Made by a program: the position numbers and the translations under genes. Below the pieces are notes generated by a model. It made no database searches, had not been told where the DNA came from, and saw only the letters and a program-made list of their open reading frames with translations. Shown here one piece after another: positions 43,063 to 52,445 of a stretch of 64,000 nt of DNA; the stretch's first letter is position 1; every line of letters begins with the position of its first letter. Source of the stretch: Rhodothermia bacterium (GTDB lineage Bacteria; Bacteroidota; Rhodothermia; Rhodothermales; JAAAOL01); the NCBI GenBank assembly GCA_030428385.1, contig JAUIDY010000018.1, positions 1-64,000 of the forward strand, given 5' to 3'.

Positions 43063-46000
43063 TCAACCGGTTTCTCCTGTTTCGAGCGTGGAGGGTGCTA
43101 GTCCTTCAGGTGGTAGGGTCACCTCGGCTGCTGGCAATGGGGCAAACCACTTATACAGGGCTGGCAGTACCAATAGGGTGAGAATGGTTGAGGTGACAAG
43201 CCCTCCCACCACCACGGTTGCCAGCGGTCGTTGAACTTCTGAACCCGTGCTTGTCGAAAACAGAAGCGGAATCAATCCCAGTGCGGTGGTTATCGCTGTC
43301 ATCAGCACAGGACGCAAACGTAGCAGGGCCCCTTGCACGGAAGCCTTGTCTAAAGGCACTCCGTCGCGGATGAGTTGGTTGAGGTAGGTTACCAGCACCA
43401 TTCCATTCTCTAGGGCAATGCCAAACAGGGCGATGAAACCCACAGAGGCAGGCACGGACAGGTTTTGACCGGTAATAATCAAAGCCACGATGCCGCCCAC
43501 AAGTGCAAGCGGGATGTTGAGCACAATCAGGGTTGCGTTCTTGAAGGAACTAAAGCTGCTGTAGAGCAAGAGAAAAATAATGAGCAGGGTGAAGGGCACG
43601 ACGAGGAGCAGTCTTCGGTTCGCCTCTTGTTGCAAGCGAAACTGTCCGCCCCACGTTGTGAAGTAACCGGCAGGAAGGGTTACCTCTTGCGCGATGACCT
43701 GCTGGGCCTCTTCGACAAAGGAGCCGATATCTCGATCCTCTACATTGAGTTGGATCGTAATAAAGCGTTGGTTGTTCTCGCGTGTGATCTGACGCGGCCC
43801 TATGATCTCGTTCACCTGAGCCAGGTCGGAGAGAGGGACAAGCGCTCCTCCTGGTGTAGGGATAAGGATGCTTTTGATGGCCGTAGGCGATGACCGGGCG
43901 TGGGGAGCGAAGCGTGCATAAATATCAAAACGGCGTATCCCTTCGAAGATCTGACCGGCTGTAACCCCACCAATGGCAGACTGAATGGTTCGCTGTACAT
44001 CCGCCACGTTTACGCCATAGCGGGCAATCGCTGTCCGGTCGACCTGGATGTATAGTTGCGGGGTGCCCGTGATCTGGTCTGCCTGCACATCGGCGGCACC
44101 CCGTACCCGCTGAACAACAGCCGCTATTTCATCTGCTTTGAGCTTGAGTTGCTCCAGGTCGTCACCAAAGAGCTTGATGGCTAGTTCGGCGCGTACGCCT
44201 TCGAGCAATTCGTCAACGGTCATTTGGATGGGCTGTGTAAAGTTGGTCAATACACCGGGGATTTCACCTACCTCATCACGAATAGCCTCTTGAAGATCGG
44301 CTTGACTATGGAAGCGCCACGTTTCTTCTGGAGCCAAGATCAGGTACATTTCTGCACTGTTGATGGGGTCGGTGTGTGCCCCTACCTCGCCCCGTCCGAT
44401 CCGGCTTACAACACTTACTACCTCCGGAATACGCATCAATCGGCGCTCCACCCGCAGGGTGGTTTCCGTACTCTCACGCAATGAGATCGAGGGAGCCATT
44501 GTCAAACGGAGTACCAACGTGCCCTCTTGCAACGTCGGCGTGAACTCTGATCCAAGGAAAGGGAACAGGGCTGCCCCCATGAGAAGGAGTGCCCCGGCAA
44601 GCCCTAAGGCCCAACGGCGCTTACGAACAAAAAACGAGACCAGGGGCCGATAGGCATCGACCAGGAAGGAAAGAACACGGTTCGCCAGGTTGGGCTTCTC
44701 GGGATCGTTCTCGTTATCCCGCCGCGGTCGCCTCATGAGAAGGTCGGACAAAACCGGCGCGAAGAAGAGGGCGAAGAAAAGTGAGCCCAGCATCGCGAGC
44801 GCCACGGTATAGGCCAAGGGGCGAAAGGTTTTTCCTTCTACCCCTTGTAGGGTAAAAAGGGGCAGGAATACGACAACGATGATCGTGATAGCGAAAACAA
44901 CAGGGCGAGCTACCTCGCTGCAAGCACGGGCTACGACGTGTGCGCGGGACTCGTCAGGCGTTGCTTCACGAAGCATACGGTCTACATTTTCCACCATCAC
45001 AATGGTGCCATCGACCATCATACCGATGGCAATAGCAAGACCGCCGAGCGACATCAGGTTGGCCGAAATACCAAACTGATTCATCCAAAGGGTCGCAAAC
45101 AACACAGAGAACGGAATGGCCAAGGCGACAACCACGCTTGGCCGAATACTGCCGAGGAAGGCAAAAAGCACGAGAATGACGAGCACAATGCCTTGCCACA
45201 GGGCGTTCGTTACGGTAGAGACAGCCCCTTCTACCAGCGATTTTTGCTCATAGTAGGGGACAATCGCGACCCCGTCGGGCAGGATGTTATTGATCTCCTG
45301 AACCTTCTCTTCAACACGACTTATTACGGTGGAGGCATTGGTGCCATAGAGTTTCACCACCATGCCAGAGACCACTTCTCCTGTTCCGTTGCGGGTTTGG
45401 ACACCCCGACGAATGGCACCTCCGACTTCAACCTGAGCCAGATCGCGCAGGTAGATAGGCGTGCCGTCGAACGTTTTAATGACCATGTTTTCCAGGTCTT
45501 CAATGCCTGTGGCAAGCCCCACCGAGCGAACCGTGTACTCTTCCTGGTTACGCTCGATGAACTGTGCCCCCACGTTGAGATTGTTTGCCTCAATCGTTTC
45601 AAGCAGTTCGCTCATAGTGACGCCATATTGCAACAGGGCCTCTGGTTCGACGACAACATGAAACTGCTTTTCATGGCCACCAATACCTAAAACCTCTGTG
45701 ACACCGGGAACGGTTTGAAGGTTAAACTTGACGATCCAGTCCTGCATCGTCCGCAGCTCTTCCAGGGAGTATTGCCCGGTTGTATCGTCGAGGTAGTAAA
45801 AAAGCACCAGCCCCATGCCGGTCGAAATCGGGCCCATTTCGGGTTCGCCGAAGCCTTCAGGAATCTGGTCTCGTGCTTCCTGTAGCCGTTCCCCTAATAC
45901 CTGGCGGGCAAAGTAAATGTCGGTACCGTCCTCGAAATAAACGTTTACAACGGAAAGGCCGAAGTTAGATACGCTACGGATCTGTTTGAGCCGGGGAAGC

Positions 46001-46221
46001 CCATTCATGGCCGTTTCGATGGGGTACGTGACATATTGTTCGATTTCCTCAGGTGCTAGGCCCTCCGTGACGGTGAACACCTGTACAAGCGAGGGCGAAA
46101 CATCAGGAAACGCATCGACGGGGAGCCGCTGGTAACTGAGCCAGCCCGCCCCCATCACGAGCACGCCCAGCACAAGTATGAAGAGGCGGCTATTGAGTGA
46201 AAAACTGAAGAGACTATGCAT
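43063..46221 (-). CDS. czcA: CzcA-type heavy-metal efflux RND permease
   Basis: The 1052-residue protein has the twelve-helix RND plan and the HME-family hallmarks. The TM4 segment reads AIAIGMMVDGTIVMVENVDR; the D-G form differs from the D-A of the CusA at 15851, and the classical DFG of CzcA is replaced by AIAIG. This fits a divalent-cation pump, but the exact metal (Zn, Co, Cd, Ni) cannot be fixed. The adaptor gene lies 17 bases upstream and the ZntA-type gene follows. Confidence 0.88.
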   Translation of the reverse strand: MHSLFSFSLNSRLFILVLGVLVMGAGWLSYQRLPVDAFPDVSPSLVQVFTVTEGLAPEEIEQYVTYPIETAMNGLPRLKQIRSVSNFGLSVVNVYFEDGTDIYFARQVLGERLQEARDQIPEGFGEPEMGPISTGMGLVLFYYLDDTTGQYSLEELRTMQDWIVKFNLQTVPGVTEVLGIGGHEKQFHVVVEPEALLQYGVTMSELLETIEANNLNVGAQFIERNQEEYTVRSVGLATGIEDLENMVIKTFDGTPIYLRDLAQVEVGGAIRRGVQTRNGTGEVVSGMVVKLYGTNASTVISRVEEKVQEINNILPDGVAIVPYYEQKSLVEGAVSTVTNALWQGIVLVILVLFAFLGSIRPSVVVALAIPFSVLFATLWMNQFGISANLMSLGGLAIAIGMMVDGTIVMVENVDRMLREATPDESRAHVVARACSEVARPVVFAITIIVVVFLPLFTLQGVEGKTFRPLAYTVALAMLGSLFFALFFAPVLSDLLMRRPRRDNENDPEKPNLANRVLSFLVDAYRPLVSFFVRKRRWALGLAGALLLMGAALFPFLGSEFTPTLQEGTLVLRLTMAPSISLRESTETTLRVERRLMRIPEVVSVVSRIGRGEVGAHTDPINSAEMYLILAPEETWRFHSQADLQEAIRDEVGEIPGVLTNFTQPIQMTVDELLEGVRAELAIKLFGDDLEQLKLKADEIAAVVQRVRGAADVQADQITGTPQLYIQVDRTAIARYGVNVADVQRTIQSAIGGVTAGQIFEGIRRFDIYARFAPHARSSPTAIKSILIPTPGGALVPLSDLAQVNEIIGPRQITRENNQRFITIQLNVEDRDIGSFVEEAQQVIAQEVTLPAGYFTTWGGQFRLQQEANRRLLLVVPFTLLIIFLLLYSSFSSFKNATLIVLNIPLALVGGIVALIITGQNLSVPASVGFIALFGIALENGMVLVTYLNQLIRDGVPLDKASVQGALLRLRPVLMTAITTALGLIPLLFSTSTGSEVQRPLATVVVGGLVTSTILTLLVLPALYKWFAPLPAAEVTLPPEGLAPSTLETGETG

Positions 46222-46238
46222 CGTTGTGGACTCCTGGT

Positions 46239-47429
46239 TTAGTGTGCGTGGCCTTCGCCGTGTTCGCTTTTTTCGAGTTCAGCCTTCAAGGCAAAGCCAC
46301 CACGCGCCACATAACGCGCACCCGGTTCTAGCCCGTCTGTGATTTCAGCGAGCTGGTCATTCGCTCTCCCCACGGTGACGGCTTGGGGGGAGAATCCCTC
46401 CGCCCCCTGCACAAAAACCACGGTCTGGTCATCCATCGTAATCAGTGCCGATGTGGGAACCGCAAGGGGTACTTCAATGGCGTCTACAGCAATGGAGCCA
46501 CTTATGAACAAGCCGGGCTTCCATCGTCCTTCTTCATTGTCGAGGATGATGCGGGCAGTGGCTGTTCGGGTATCTTCGCCTACAATCGGGCGAACATATG
46601 CAATGGTACCGGTGGTGCGAAGCTGTCCTCCGGTTGTGACAAGGGCGACGCGTTGCCCTTCGCGGACGAGATCCAAATCTTTTTGGAAGACATTCAAATC
46701 AGCCCACACAATCCTCAAATCGGCAATCGCAAAAGCTTCCGCATCAGCAGGCAGGGCCTCGCCCAGGCTAATGTGTTTCTCGATAACGACACCGGCGAAG
46801 GGTGACCGGAGTTCATAATGCACAAGGGCGTGTTCTGGTTGTTCGGGGAGGGATTCGATGTAGCCTTCAGAAAACCCGAGGGCGAGTAACTTCTGACGGG
46901 ACGAACGGAGGGCAATACGTCTTTCTGCGAGTGCCTGGCGTGCTTCGAGGTACTCCTGTTCTGATGAGATTTTCTTTTCAAACAGGCTTTCTTCGCGTCG
47001 AAAGGTCGCTTCCGCCAGATCCACCCGTTCCAGGTTAGCCAGGTACTCAGACTTCGTGTCTGCAAGATCACGGCTGTCAATGACAGCCAGCACCTCTCCT
47101 GCCCGTACGGCATCGCCCACCGACTTGGAAGCCGTGTGCACTACCCCCGATACACGGGGGACGATGTGGGCAAAGCGGTCTTGGTTTACCCTGATTTCGC
47201 CTGGAAGTGTTACCGTGACACCCAACGTGCCAGGGGCGGCTGTTTCAAGCGAGATGTCAAATTCATCAAGTTCCTCAGGGGTTAAAGAGACAAGCAGTTC
47301 GTCATCATGCTCGTCTTCATGTTGATGCTGTTGTTCGGCCGGAATCTCCTTGCTGCCACAAGCGGGCAGGATCAGTGCGACCACGGCGAGCAAAGCCAGA
47401 AAGGGAAGGACGGATCTAGGGGTATTCAT
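46239..47429 (-). CDS. czcB: CzcB-type periplasmic adaptor lipoprotein
   Basis: A lipobox (ILPAC, Cys at about residue 25) is followed by a His/acid-rich stretch (HQHEDEHDDE) that may bind metal, and then by the adaptor core: barrel-sandwich VSGVVHTASKSVGDAV, a helical hairpin with SEQEYLEARQALAERR, and a beta barrel. The tail GEGHAH adds His residues. The 396-residue length is normal for CzcB. It lacks the metal-binding and cupredoxin additions of the CusB at 14074. Confidence 0.9.
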   Translation of the reverse strand: MNTPRSVLPFLALLAVVALILPACGSKEIPAEQQHQHEDEHDDELLVSLTPEELDEFDISLETAAPGTLGVTVTLPGEIRVNQDRFAHIVPRVSGVVHTASKSVGDAVRAGEVLAVIDSRDLADTKSEYLANLERVDLAEATFRREESLFEKKISSEQEYLEARQALAERRIALRSSRQKLLALGFSEGYIESLPEQPEHALVHYELRSPFAGVVIEKHISLGEALPADAEAFAIADLRIVWADLNVFQKDLDLVREGQRVALVTTGGQLRTTGTIAYVRPIVGEDTRTATARIILDNEEGRWKPGLFISGSIAVDAIEVPLAVPTSALITMDDQTVVFVQGAEGFSPQAVTVGRANDQLAEITDGLEPGARYVARGGFALKAELEKSEHGEGHAH

Positions 47430-47441
47430 GGTGGTATCGGG

Positions 47442-48800
47442 TTAAATATCTGAAAGCGGTGTGCCAATGAGTCGTTCGACGTCGGCCAGGGCCAGGTGGT
47501 AGGCGGCGAGGGCGTGCACGTATTGATTCGTTACCTCAAAGAGGGTGCGCCGGGCGTCAAGTACAGTGAGCAGGTCGAACTTTCCCTCCCGGTACCCCTC
47601 TTCTGTTGCCTCGTAGTTTTCTTGTGCGGCGGCCAGAATGTTTTCTTGAATCGCCGTCGCTTCTTCATAGGCTGTCGTGAGTCGCCCGTACGCCCCGGCA
47701 AGCATCTCTTGTGCCTGAAGAAAGAGTGCTTGTTGTGCCGCTTCTCCTTGCCGGAGGCGATATTTCGCCTCACGGATGGCTCCTTGATTCCGATCAAAAA
47801 GGGGGAGAGGGAGCGTGATGCTGGCCAAAAAAGCCGACGTGTCCAGTTCACGGAGGTGACGCGTGCCGAAAGAAACCGTGGGGTTGGGAATCCCTTGGGC
47901 TTGGGCTACCGATAGCTGGGCTTGCCGCAGTACCATCTCGTCGCGCCACCGTGCCACGTCAGGATTGCGTGCTATGAAGGATGTGAGTTCCGAATAGGGA
48001 GGTACTGCCTCTATGGCCCTCAAATTACCTTCGACCTGCGTGAACGTGGGCAGGGTAGCCCCCCACATTGCGGCAAGGCGCGTGCGGTTTAGGGTAAGAT
48101 CCCTTACTAGATTTGCCCGTCTTAGGGCCGTCGTCGTAAGCTCAATGCGTGCCCGCTGCTCTTCAAGTGCAGAGACTTTGCCTGCCTCTACTCTAGCTTC
48201 AACGCTTTGATAAAACCGCTCGGCCTCGGCGAGTAAGCTGTCAGCAAGGATCAGTCGCTGCTGGGAAGCCAGTACATCAATGAAGGCTTGTCGGGTTGCG
48301 GTAAACACATCAAGCCGGACGGCCTCATAGTCCCACCGTGCTAAGTCCTGCTGGGCAACAGTCGCCCGTCGCCGTCGGTGCCGGTCGCCACCAAGTTCGA
48401 TAAGCTGGCTGAAGGAAAGGGTTACCTCGGAGCCATCCTGACCGGCGAAGGGGCCGCCACCACCAAAGTTTTCCAGTTCGTAGACAATTTCGGGATTGGA
48501 GAGCAACCCCGCCTGGAGTGTCCGGGCTTCATGCACCCGAATTTCCCACGCGAAGGTCTGAAGGGTTGGGTTATGCAACAGGGCCAATTCAAGGGCATCG
48601 GACAAGGCTAGCCGTTGAGGGGGAGTAGGTGTAGATTGCGGGAGGGTGCCCCGGGATGTTGGCGAGACCGGGGATTGATAGGCAGGAAAATCTGTGGCCA
48701 GTGGGCTAGGTGGACTCCACGCTGCATCCCGAGATGCCGAGCAACCGGAAGCAAACAGGAGGAGCACCAGTCCCCACGGTAAAAGGAAGATTGACTTCAT
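47442..48800 (-). CDS. czcC: CzcC-type outer-membrane factor lipoprotein (TolC family)
   Basis: The lipobox FASGC gives an acylated Cys at about residue 20. The rest shows two TolC repeats with LELALLHNPTLQTFAWEIRV and, in the second, YREGKFDLLTVLDARRTLFE. The length of 452 residues is typical. It heads the czcCBA order of the leftward operon, with a palindrome (CCGTGATCACGG, 48838-48849) about 40 bases upstream of its start. Confidence 0.92.
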   Translation of the reverse strand: MKSIFLLPWGLVLLLFASGCSASRDAAWSPPSPLATDFPAYQSPVSPTSRGTLPQSTPTPPQRLALSDALELALLHNPTLQTFAWEIRVHEARTLQAGLLSNPEIVYELENFGGGGPFAGQDGSEVTLSFSQLIELGGDRHRRRRATVAQQDLARWDYEAVRLDVFTATRQAFIDVLASQQRLILADSLLAEAERFYQSVEARVEAGKVSALEEQRARIELTTTALRRANLVRDLTLNRTRLAAMWGATLPTFTQVEGNLRAIEAVPPYSELTSFIARNPDVARWRDEMVLRQAQLSVAQAQGIPNPTVSFGTRHLRELDTSAFLASITLPLPLFDRNQGAIREAKYRLRQGEAAQQALFLQAQEMLAGAYGRLTTAYEEATAIQENILAAAQENYEATEEGYREGKFDLLTVLDARRTLFEVTNQYVHALAAYHLALADVERLIGTPLSDI

Positions 48801-48837
48801 AGGGGCGCTTCAAGAAGAAACTCCGTCAGATAGCACC

Positions 48838-48849
48838 CCGTGATCACGG
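48838..48849. promoter_or_regulatory. 12-bp palindrome upstream of czcC
   Basis: CCGTGATCACGG is a perfect palindrome between the small secreted gene (49021-49494) and czcC. It may be an operator or a fortuitous site. No TTAAG repeat is present here, so this operon is probably controlled separately from the copper genes. Confidence 0.4.
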
Positions 48850-49020
48850 TCAACAGGCAACTATCGGAGAGCAATTGGAGAATGGACAGACGTGTTGCAC
48901 GAAAATGTCGCATGCACATACGTCGGCCAGGAGAATCATCTTTTGAGATCGCCGACTGGAAGGGCTAACGGGGATGCCAGTGATGTACATCCCCCGGTTG
49001 GTCGGCAATCTTGAAGCGAA

Positions 49021-49494
49021 TCAGATCAGGAGTACGACCGATCGAAGGGCGAAGAGCGATGGGGGAGGGGAAGTCGGTTCGAGATGCTTGAACGTCATAG
49101 AAGCCCGCCGTAAATCGGAAACAGGTTCCCATGTTGCGGCAAGGGAGAGGTCGTTTGCTAGCTGCGGTGTGTACGAAAGCGTAGAGGCGGCCTGTCCATC
49201 GGCAGGACTGGTGAAGAGCAGGATATCAATACAAGACGACAGGCAGGTAGTGATCGACGTATCATCAACGCTCCGGTCGGCATATGTTGCATGGACTTCT
49301 TGTACCACGGCGTAGGTTTTCGACGCGCAGTCACCGAAACGGCTGCTTTCTATCTCGACGCGCCCGTCGCTTTCAATGCATAGCAACACACCGGGGAGCG
49401 CATGAACGCTGACTGGAAAGAAGAGGAGCATACCCACCAGTAACCACACCAGCGTGGTTGCTTTTTTTCTGATTGTATGCTGAAGACGGTGCAA
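49021..49494 (-). CDS. Small secreted Cys-containing protein upstream of the Czc operon
   Basis: The 157-residue product has a signal peptide (about residues 16-32), then LCIESDGRVEIESSRFGDC, a Cys-x3-Cys motif (TTCLSSCIDILLF) and a C-terminal LRSVVLLI. The family is not recognised by name. It has the same position and plan as the protein at 12232 that precedes the Cus operon, including the hydrophobic ending. Small periplasmic proteins with conserved Cys pairs in this place may sense or sequester metal. Confidence 0.6.
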   Translation of the reverse strand: MHRLQHTIRKKATTLVWLLVGMLLFFPVSVHALPGVLLCIESDGRVEIESSRFGDCASKTYAVVQEVHATYADRSVDDTSITTCLSSCIDILLFTSPADGQAASTLSYTPQLANDLSLAATWEPVSDLRRASMTFKHLEPTSPPPSLFALRSVVLLI

Positions 49495-49646
49495 GAGAAG
49501 AGGCGACTTGTGTTTGGGCAGGGCAGTATATTATTCCAAAGCGTGGTTTGTTTCGAGCGCTAAGTTGCTGCATTCGTAGGATAAAAGTTACTTCTGTCGA
49601 AACTATTTTTGTTGGTCGGAACGACGATGAAGGCATGATGGCTTTT

Positions 49647-49718
49647 ATGGAACTCAGAATACCCCCCGTCCTGGTAGTCCTTATTTTTATGGGATTCATG
49701 TGGCTATCCAAGGAGTAG
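49647..49718 (+). pseudogene. N-terminal stub of an ICMT-like membrane methyltransferase
   Basis: The frame gives MELRIPPVLVVLIFMGFMWL and stops three residues later. This is the usual N-terminus of isoprenylcysteine carboxylmethyltransferase-family membrane proteins, and the remaining 150 or more residues are missing. The break lies 113 bases before a dif-like site and a tyrosine recombinase, so the gene may have been cut by an integration or deletion event. Confidence 0.5.
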
Positions 49719-49831
49719 GACAGGCCTCATTTTATCTAGAGTGCGCCGCTGGTTTTAGGCGCTATGCTTCATGAGGAGATGAGCAACGACGAGATACGTT
49801 CGAAAGAGCTATTGTGTACTAGGGATATTTG

Positions 49832-49859
49832 GTATAACATAAAGGACGTTATGTTGCGC
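49832..49859 (+). other. dif-like recombination site beside a tyrosine recombinase
   Basis: Two 11-bp arms, GTATAACATAA and TTATGTTGCGC, flank a 6-bp spacer AGGACG. The inner arm halves ACATAA and TTATGTT are the same as in Xer dif sites, and the 11-6-11 arrangement fits. The site ends 18 bases before the recombinase start at 49878. It is likely the crossover site for the recombinase, or a Xer site for resolving plasmid dimers. Confidence 0.7.
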
Positions 49860-49877
49860 CAATAAAGCTTGACACAC

Positions 49878-50843
49878 ATGAACGAAATCATCATCCATCA
49901 CAACGCAGATCTACCCGAACGTCAAGGAGCGTTCCCCGGTCTTATTAATAACGCCGGTGAAAAAGCACGGCGCACATTCCTGGAGTTCTTTATTGCCGAT
50001 ATTGAAAACGACAACACGCGTCAGGCCTATGCCCGTGCCGTGCGCACATTTTTCGGCTGGTGTCAAGACCACGAGCTTGAATTGAGCACTATCGCACCGG
50101 CGCATGTCGCCGTGTACTTCAAACAACACCCGGGATCGAAGCCGACAAGGAAGCAGCACCTGGCCGCCGTGCGTAGGCTGTTCGACTATTTGGTGACGAA
50201 CCAGGTCGTGCCTTTCAACCCTGCCAGTTCGGTGCGCGGGCCGCGCTATTCCATCCGCAAAGGTAAGACGCCGGTGATCAGCGCTGAAGATATGCGGAGG
50301 CTCTTGGATAGCATTGATATTAGTCAAGTCATTGGACTACGCGACCGGGCGCTGATTGCCACGATGTTTTACAGCTTTGGCCGGGTTGGAGCCGTCACTG
50401 GGATGAACGCCCAAGACTATTACCACAATGGCAAACGCTCCTACCTTCGACTGGATGAGAAAGGAGGAAAAGTGCTCGAAATACCGGTACATCACAGTGC
50501 CCAGGCCTACCTCGATGCGTATGTAGAGCAGACAGGCATTATCCATGAACCCACCTCTCCCCTCTTCCGAAGTGTTGATCGCTCCCGCAACTTGACAGAT
50601 CGTCGTTTAGATCGTGTAAATGCGTGGCGTGTCATGAAAAGACGGGCTAACGAAGCGGGGCTGTATGAAAAGATTAGTCCTCACTCGCTCCGAGCTACGG
50701 GCATAACGATTTATCTCGGAAACGGTGGGTCGCTAGAACATGCACAGACCATCGCGGGGCATGCAGATCCGCGCACGACAAAGCTCTACGACCGGACGAG
50801 CGATCAGGTGTCACTCGATGAGATCGAGAAAATTGTGATTTAG
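49878..50843 (+). CDS. Tyrosine recombinase (integrase/XerD-like)
   Basis: I start at the ATG at 49878; a TTG nine bases upstream is less likely. The 321-residue protein has a SAM-like N-terminal domain (about 30-110) and a catalytic domain. The catalytic Arg is in FGRVGAVTGM (about 169), HSLRATG holds the HxxR box (about 268-271), AGHADPRTT the second His (about 294), and the nucleophile Tyr is in KLYDRTSDQ (about 304). It resembles plasmid-borne recombinases that resolve multimers or move cassettes. A dif-like site stands at its promoter. Confidence 0.93.
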   Translation: MNEIIIHHNADLPERQGAFPGLINNAGEKARRTFLEFFIADIENDNTRQAYARAVRTFFGWCQDHELELSTIAPAHVAVYFKQHPGSKPTRKQHLAAVRRLFDYLVTNQVVPFNPASSVRGPRYSIRKGKTPVISAEDMRRLLDSIDISQVIGLRDRALIATMFYSFGRVGAVTGMNAQDYYHNGKRSYLRLDEKGGKVLEIPVHHSAQAYLDAYVEQTGIIHEPTSPLFRSVDRSRNLTDRRLDRVNAWRVMKRRANEAGLYEKISPHSLRATGITIYLGNGGSLEHAQTIAGHADPRTTKLYDRTSDQVSLDEIEKIVI

Positions 50844-51010
50844 AGCCTTTACCTTGGGGGATTTCCGTTTTCTTTGGGCGCTGCCAAGACATAGAAACAA
50901 ACGCAGCTACCTTGCTGGAACGGTCCGCAAAACCCCTTTGAGACCTCACTCTTTGCTTCTTTTCGAATAGTCGCCCCTATTCCATTAAAGACGATGAGAT
51001 GAGCACTTTT

Positions 51011-52441
51011 TTAGGTACTCTTAGCTTTAGGCAACAGCACCAAAAAGCGACTCCCTTGGTTAGGCCCTGCGCTATGGGCTGAAACGGTACCACCATATGC
51101 AGCGACAATAGCAGCCAGGATGGACAGCCCCAGTCCACTACCAGTTCTCGCTTTTACCTCGGGAGATTCGGAACGATAGAAACGGTCAAACAGGTGACCT
51201 TCCTCCTCAGGACGGAATCCCAATCCACTATCGACTACCTCTAACAGTACGTTGTCATCACGTTGCGCAACACGAGTTTCTACACGTCCGCCATTCGGGG
51301 TATACTTCAAGGCATTATCGATTAGGTTGTCTATCACTTCTCCTATGCGTACAGGCTCAGCCTCGATCCATACCGCTTCTTCGAGTGAGAGGACGAAATC
51401 AATCTGTTGTTCTTGCGCGCGTACGATAAACCGTTCAAAATGCTCACGGCATAGATGGGTCAGGTTCACAGATAGGCGGGGTAACTCTTCTGCCCGTTCC
51501 AGGCGGGCAAGTTGAAGCAAGCTGCGTACGGTCGCACTCATTTCTCTCACATCGACGAGTGCTGTTTGGATCACCTGTTGATAGGCCTCGGGAGTGCGTT
51601 CACGGCGAAGCGAGATTTCGAGGACGTTGCGAAGTGATGCCAGCGGATTTTGCAATTCGTGGGCTGCATTGTCCGTAAAACGTCGTTCTCTATTAAACGA
51701 GGCTTCCAGACGTGCGATCAAATCATTGAAGGTCTCCGCCATATCGGTCAGCTCATCATGGACGCCGAATTGAGCCGGAAGACGTTGGCTGAGGTTACTG
51801 GCCCCAATATGGCGCGCCGACTCGGTGAGAGTAGCGACGGGACGAAGTGTCCTTCGAGCCAGTCCATATCCCGCGATTGCAACAAGCGTTACACTAAAGA
51901 GGATACCCAGAATCAGCGCGCGCCCCAGTTGCTCCAGACCTTGATGCAGTGACCATTCGAACCCGGTAACTTCTAACCATCCAGCTACCGTCTCGTTTTC
52001 GTAGACTAGAGCGGTATATAACGAACGAGCGGGATTTCCTTCCCATTCGAAACTAACGGATTGCGCATCCGGCGAATCTGGTATTTGAATGCGCAGGCTT
52101 TCATGGTGCTCGAAGTTGGGGCTTTGGTAGACGACCCGACCGCTGGCATCGAGTAGACGTACATAGGTGCCAAAGATACCATCTGTCTGATACGCAACCG
52201 AACGCACGTTGCCTAAATCCTCAAACATGGGGCCTTCAGGATCCAGGCGAATGAACGGTTCCAGTTCACGCGCTTCGTGGGTCAGATGCCGGTCGAAATC
52301 CTGATGCATGCGTTCGTGAAAGGCAACATAGCTGAAGGCGGCGAACAGGCTGAGTAAGAGCAGCAACGTGGTGCCAAACCAAAGCGTCAGCCTTGTTGAA
52401 ATGGACCAACGCATCTTCTGCCAGAAACGAACACGACTCAT
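51011..52441 (-). CDS. Sensor histidine kinase (heavy-metal type)
   Basis: The ATG at 52441 lies just after the response-regulator stop and is the best start. The 476-residue protein has two helices (about 18-40 and 165-190) enclosing a periplasmic sensor domain, a HAMP domain, an H-box NAAHELQNPLASLRN (His about 260), an N-box VIDNLIDNALKYTPNGG and G-boxes DSGLGFRPEEEG and GSGLGLSI. This is the CusS/CopS architecture. It would sense periplasmic metal and phosphorylate the neighbouring regulator. Confidence 0.92.
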   Translation of the reverse strand: MSRVRFWQKMRWSISTRLTLWFGTTLLLLLSLFAAFSYVAFHERMHQDFDRHLTHEARELEPFIRLDPEGPMFEDLGNVRSVAYQTDGIFGTYVRLLDASGRVVYQSPNFEHHESLRIQIPDSPDAQSVSFEWEGNPARSLYTALVYENETVAGWLEVTGFEWSLHQGLEQLGRALILGILFSVTLVAIAGYGLARRTLRPVATLTESARHIGASNLSQRLPAQFGVHDELTDMAETFNDLIARLEASFNRERRFTDNAAHELQNPLASLRNVLEISLRRERTPEAYQQVIQTALVDVREMSATVRSLLQLARLERAEELPRLSVNLTHLCREHFERFIVRAQEQQIDFVLSLEEAVWIEAEPVRIGEVIDNLIDNALKYTPNGGRVETRVAQRDDNVLLEVVDSGLGFRPEEEGHLFDRFYRSESPEVKARTGSGLGLSILAAIVAAYGGTVSAHSAGPNQGSRFLVLLPKAKST

Positions 52442-52445
52442 GGGA

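Noticed and set aside
49473-49634. The longer 81-residue frame leading into the ICMT stub
   Set aside because: Its first part overlaps the secreted protein gene in the opposite direction and has no relation to the methyltransferase family; only the last 23 codons are recognisable.
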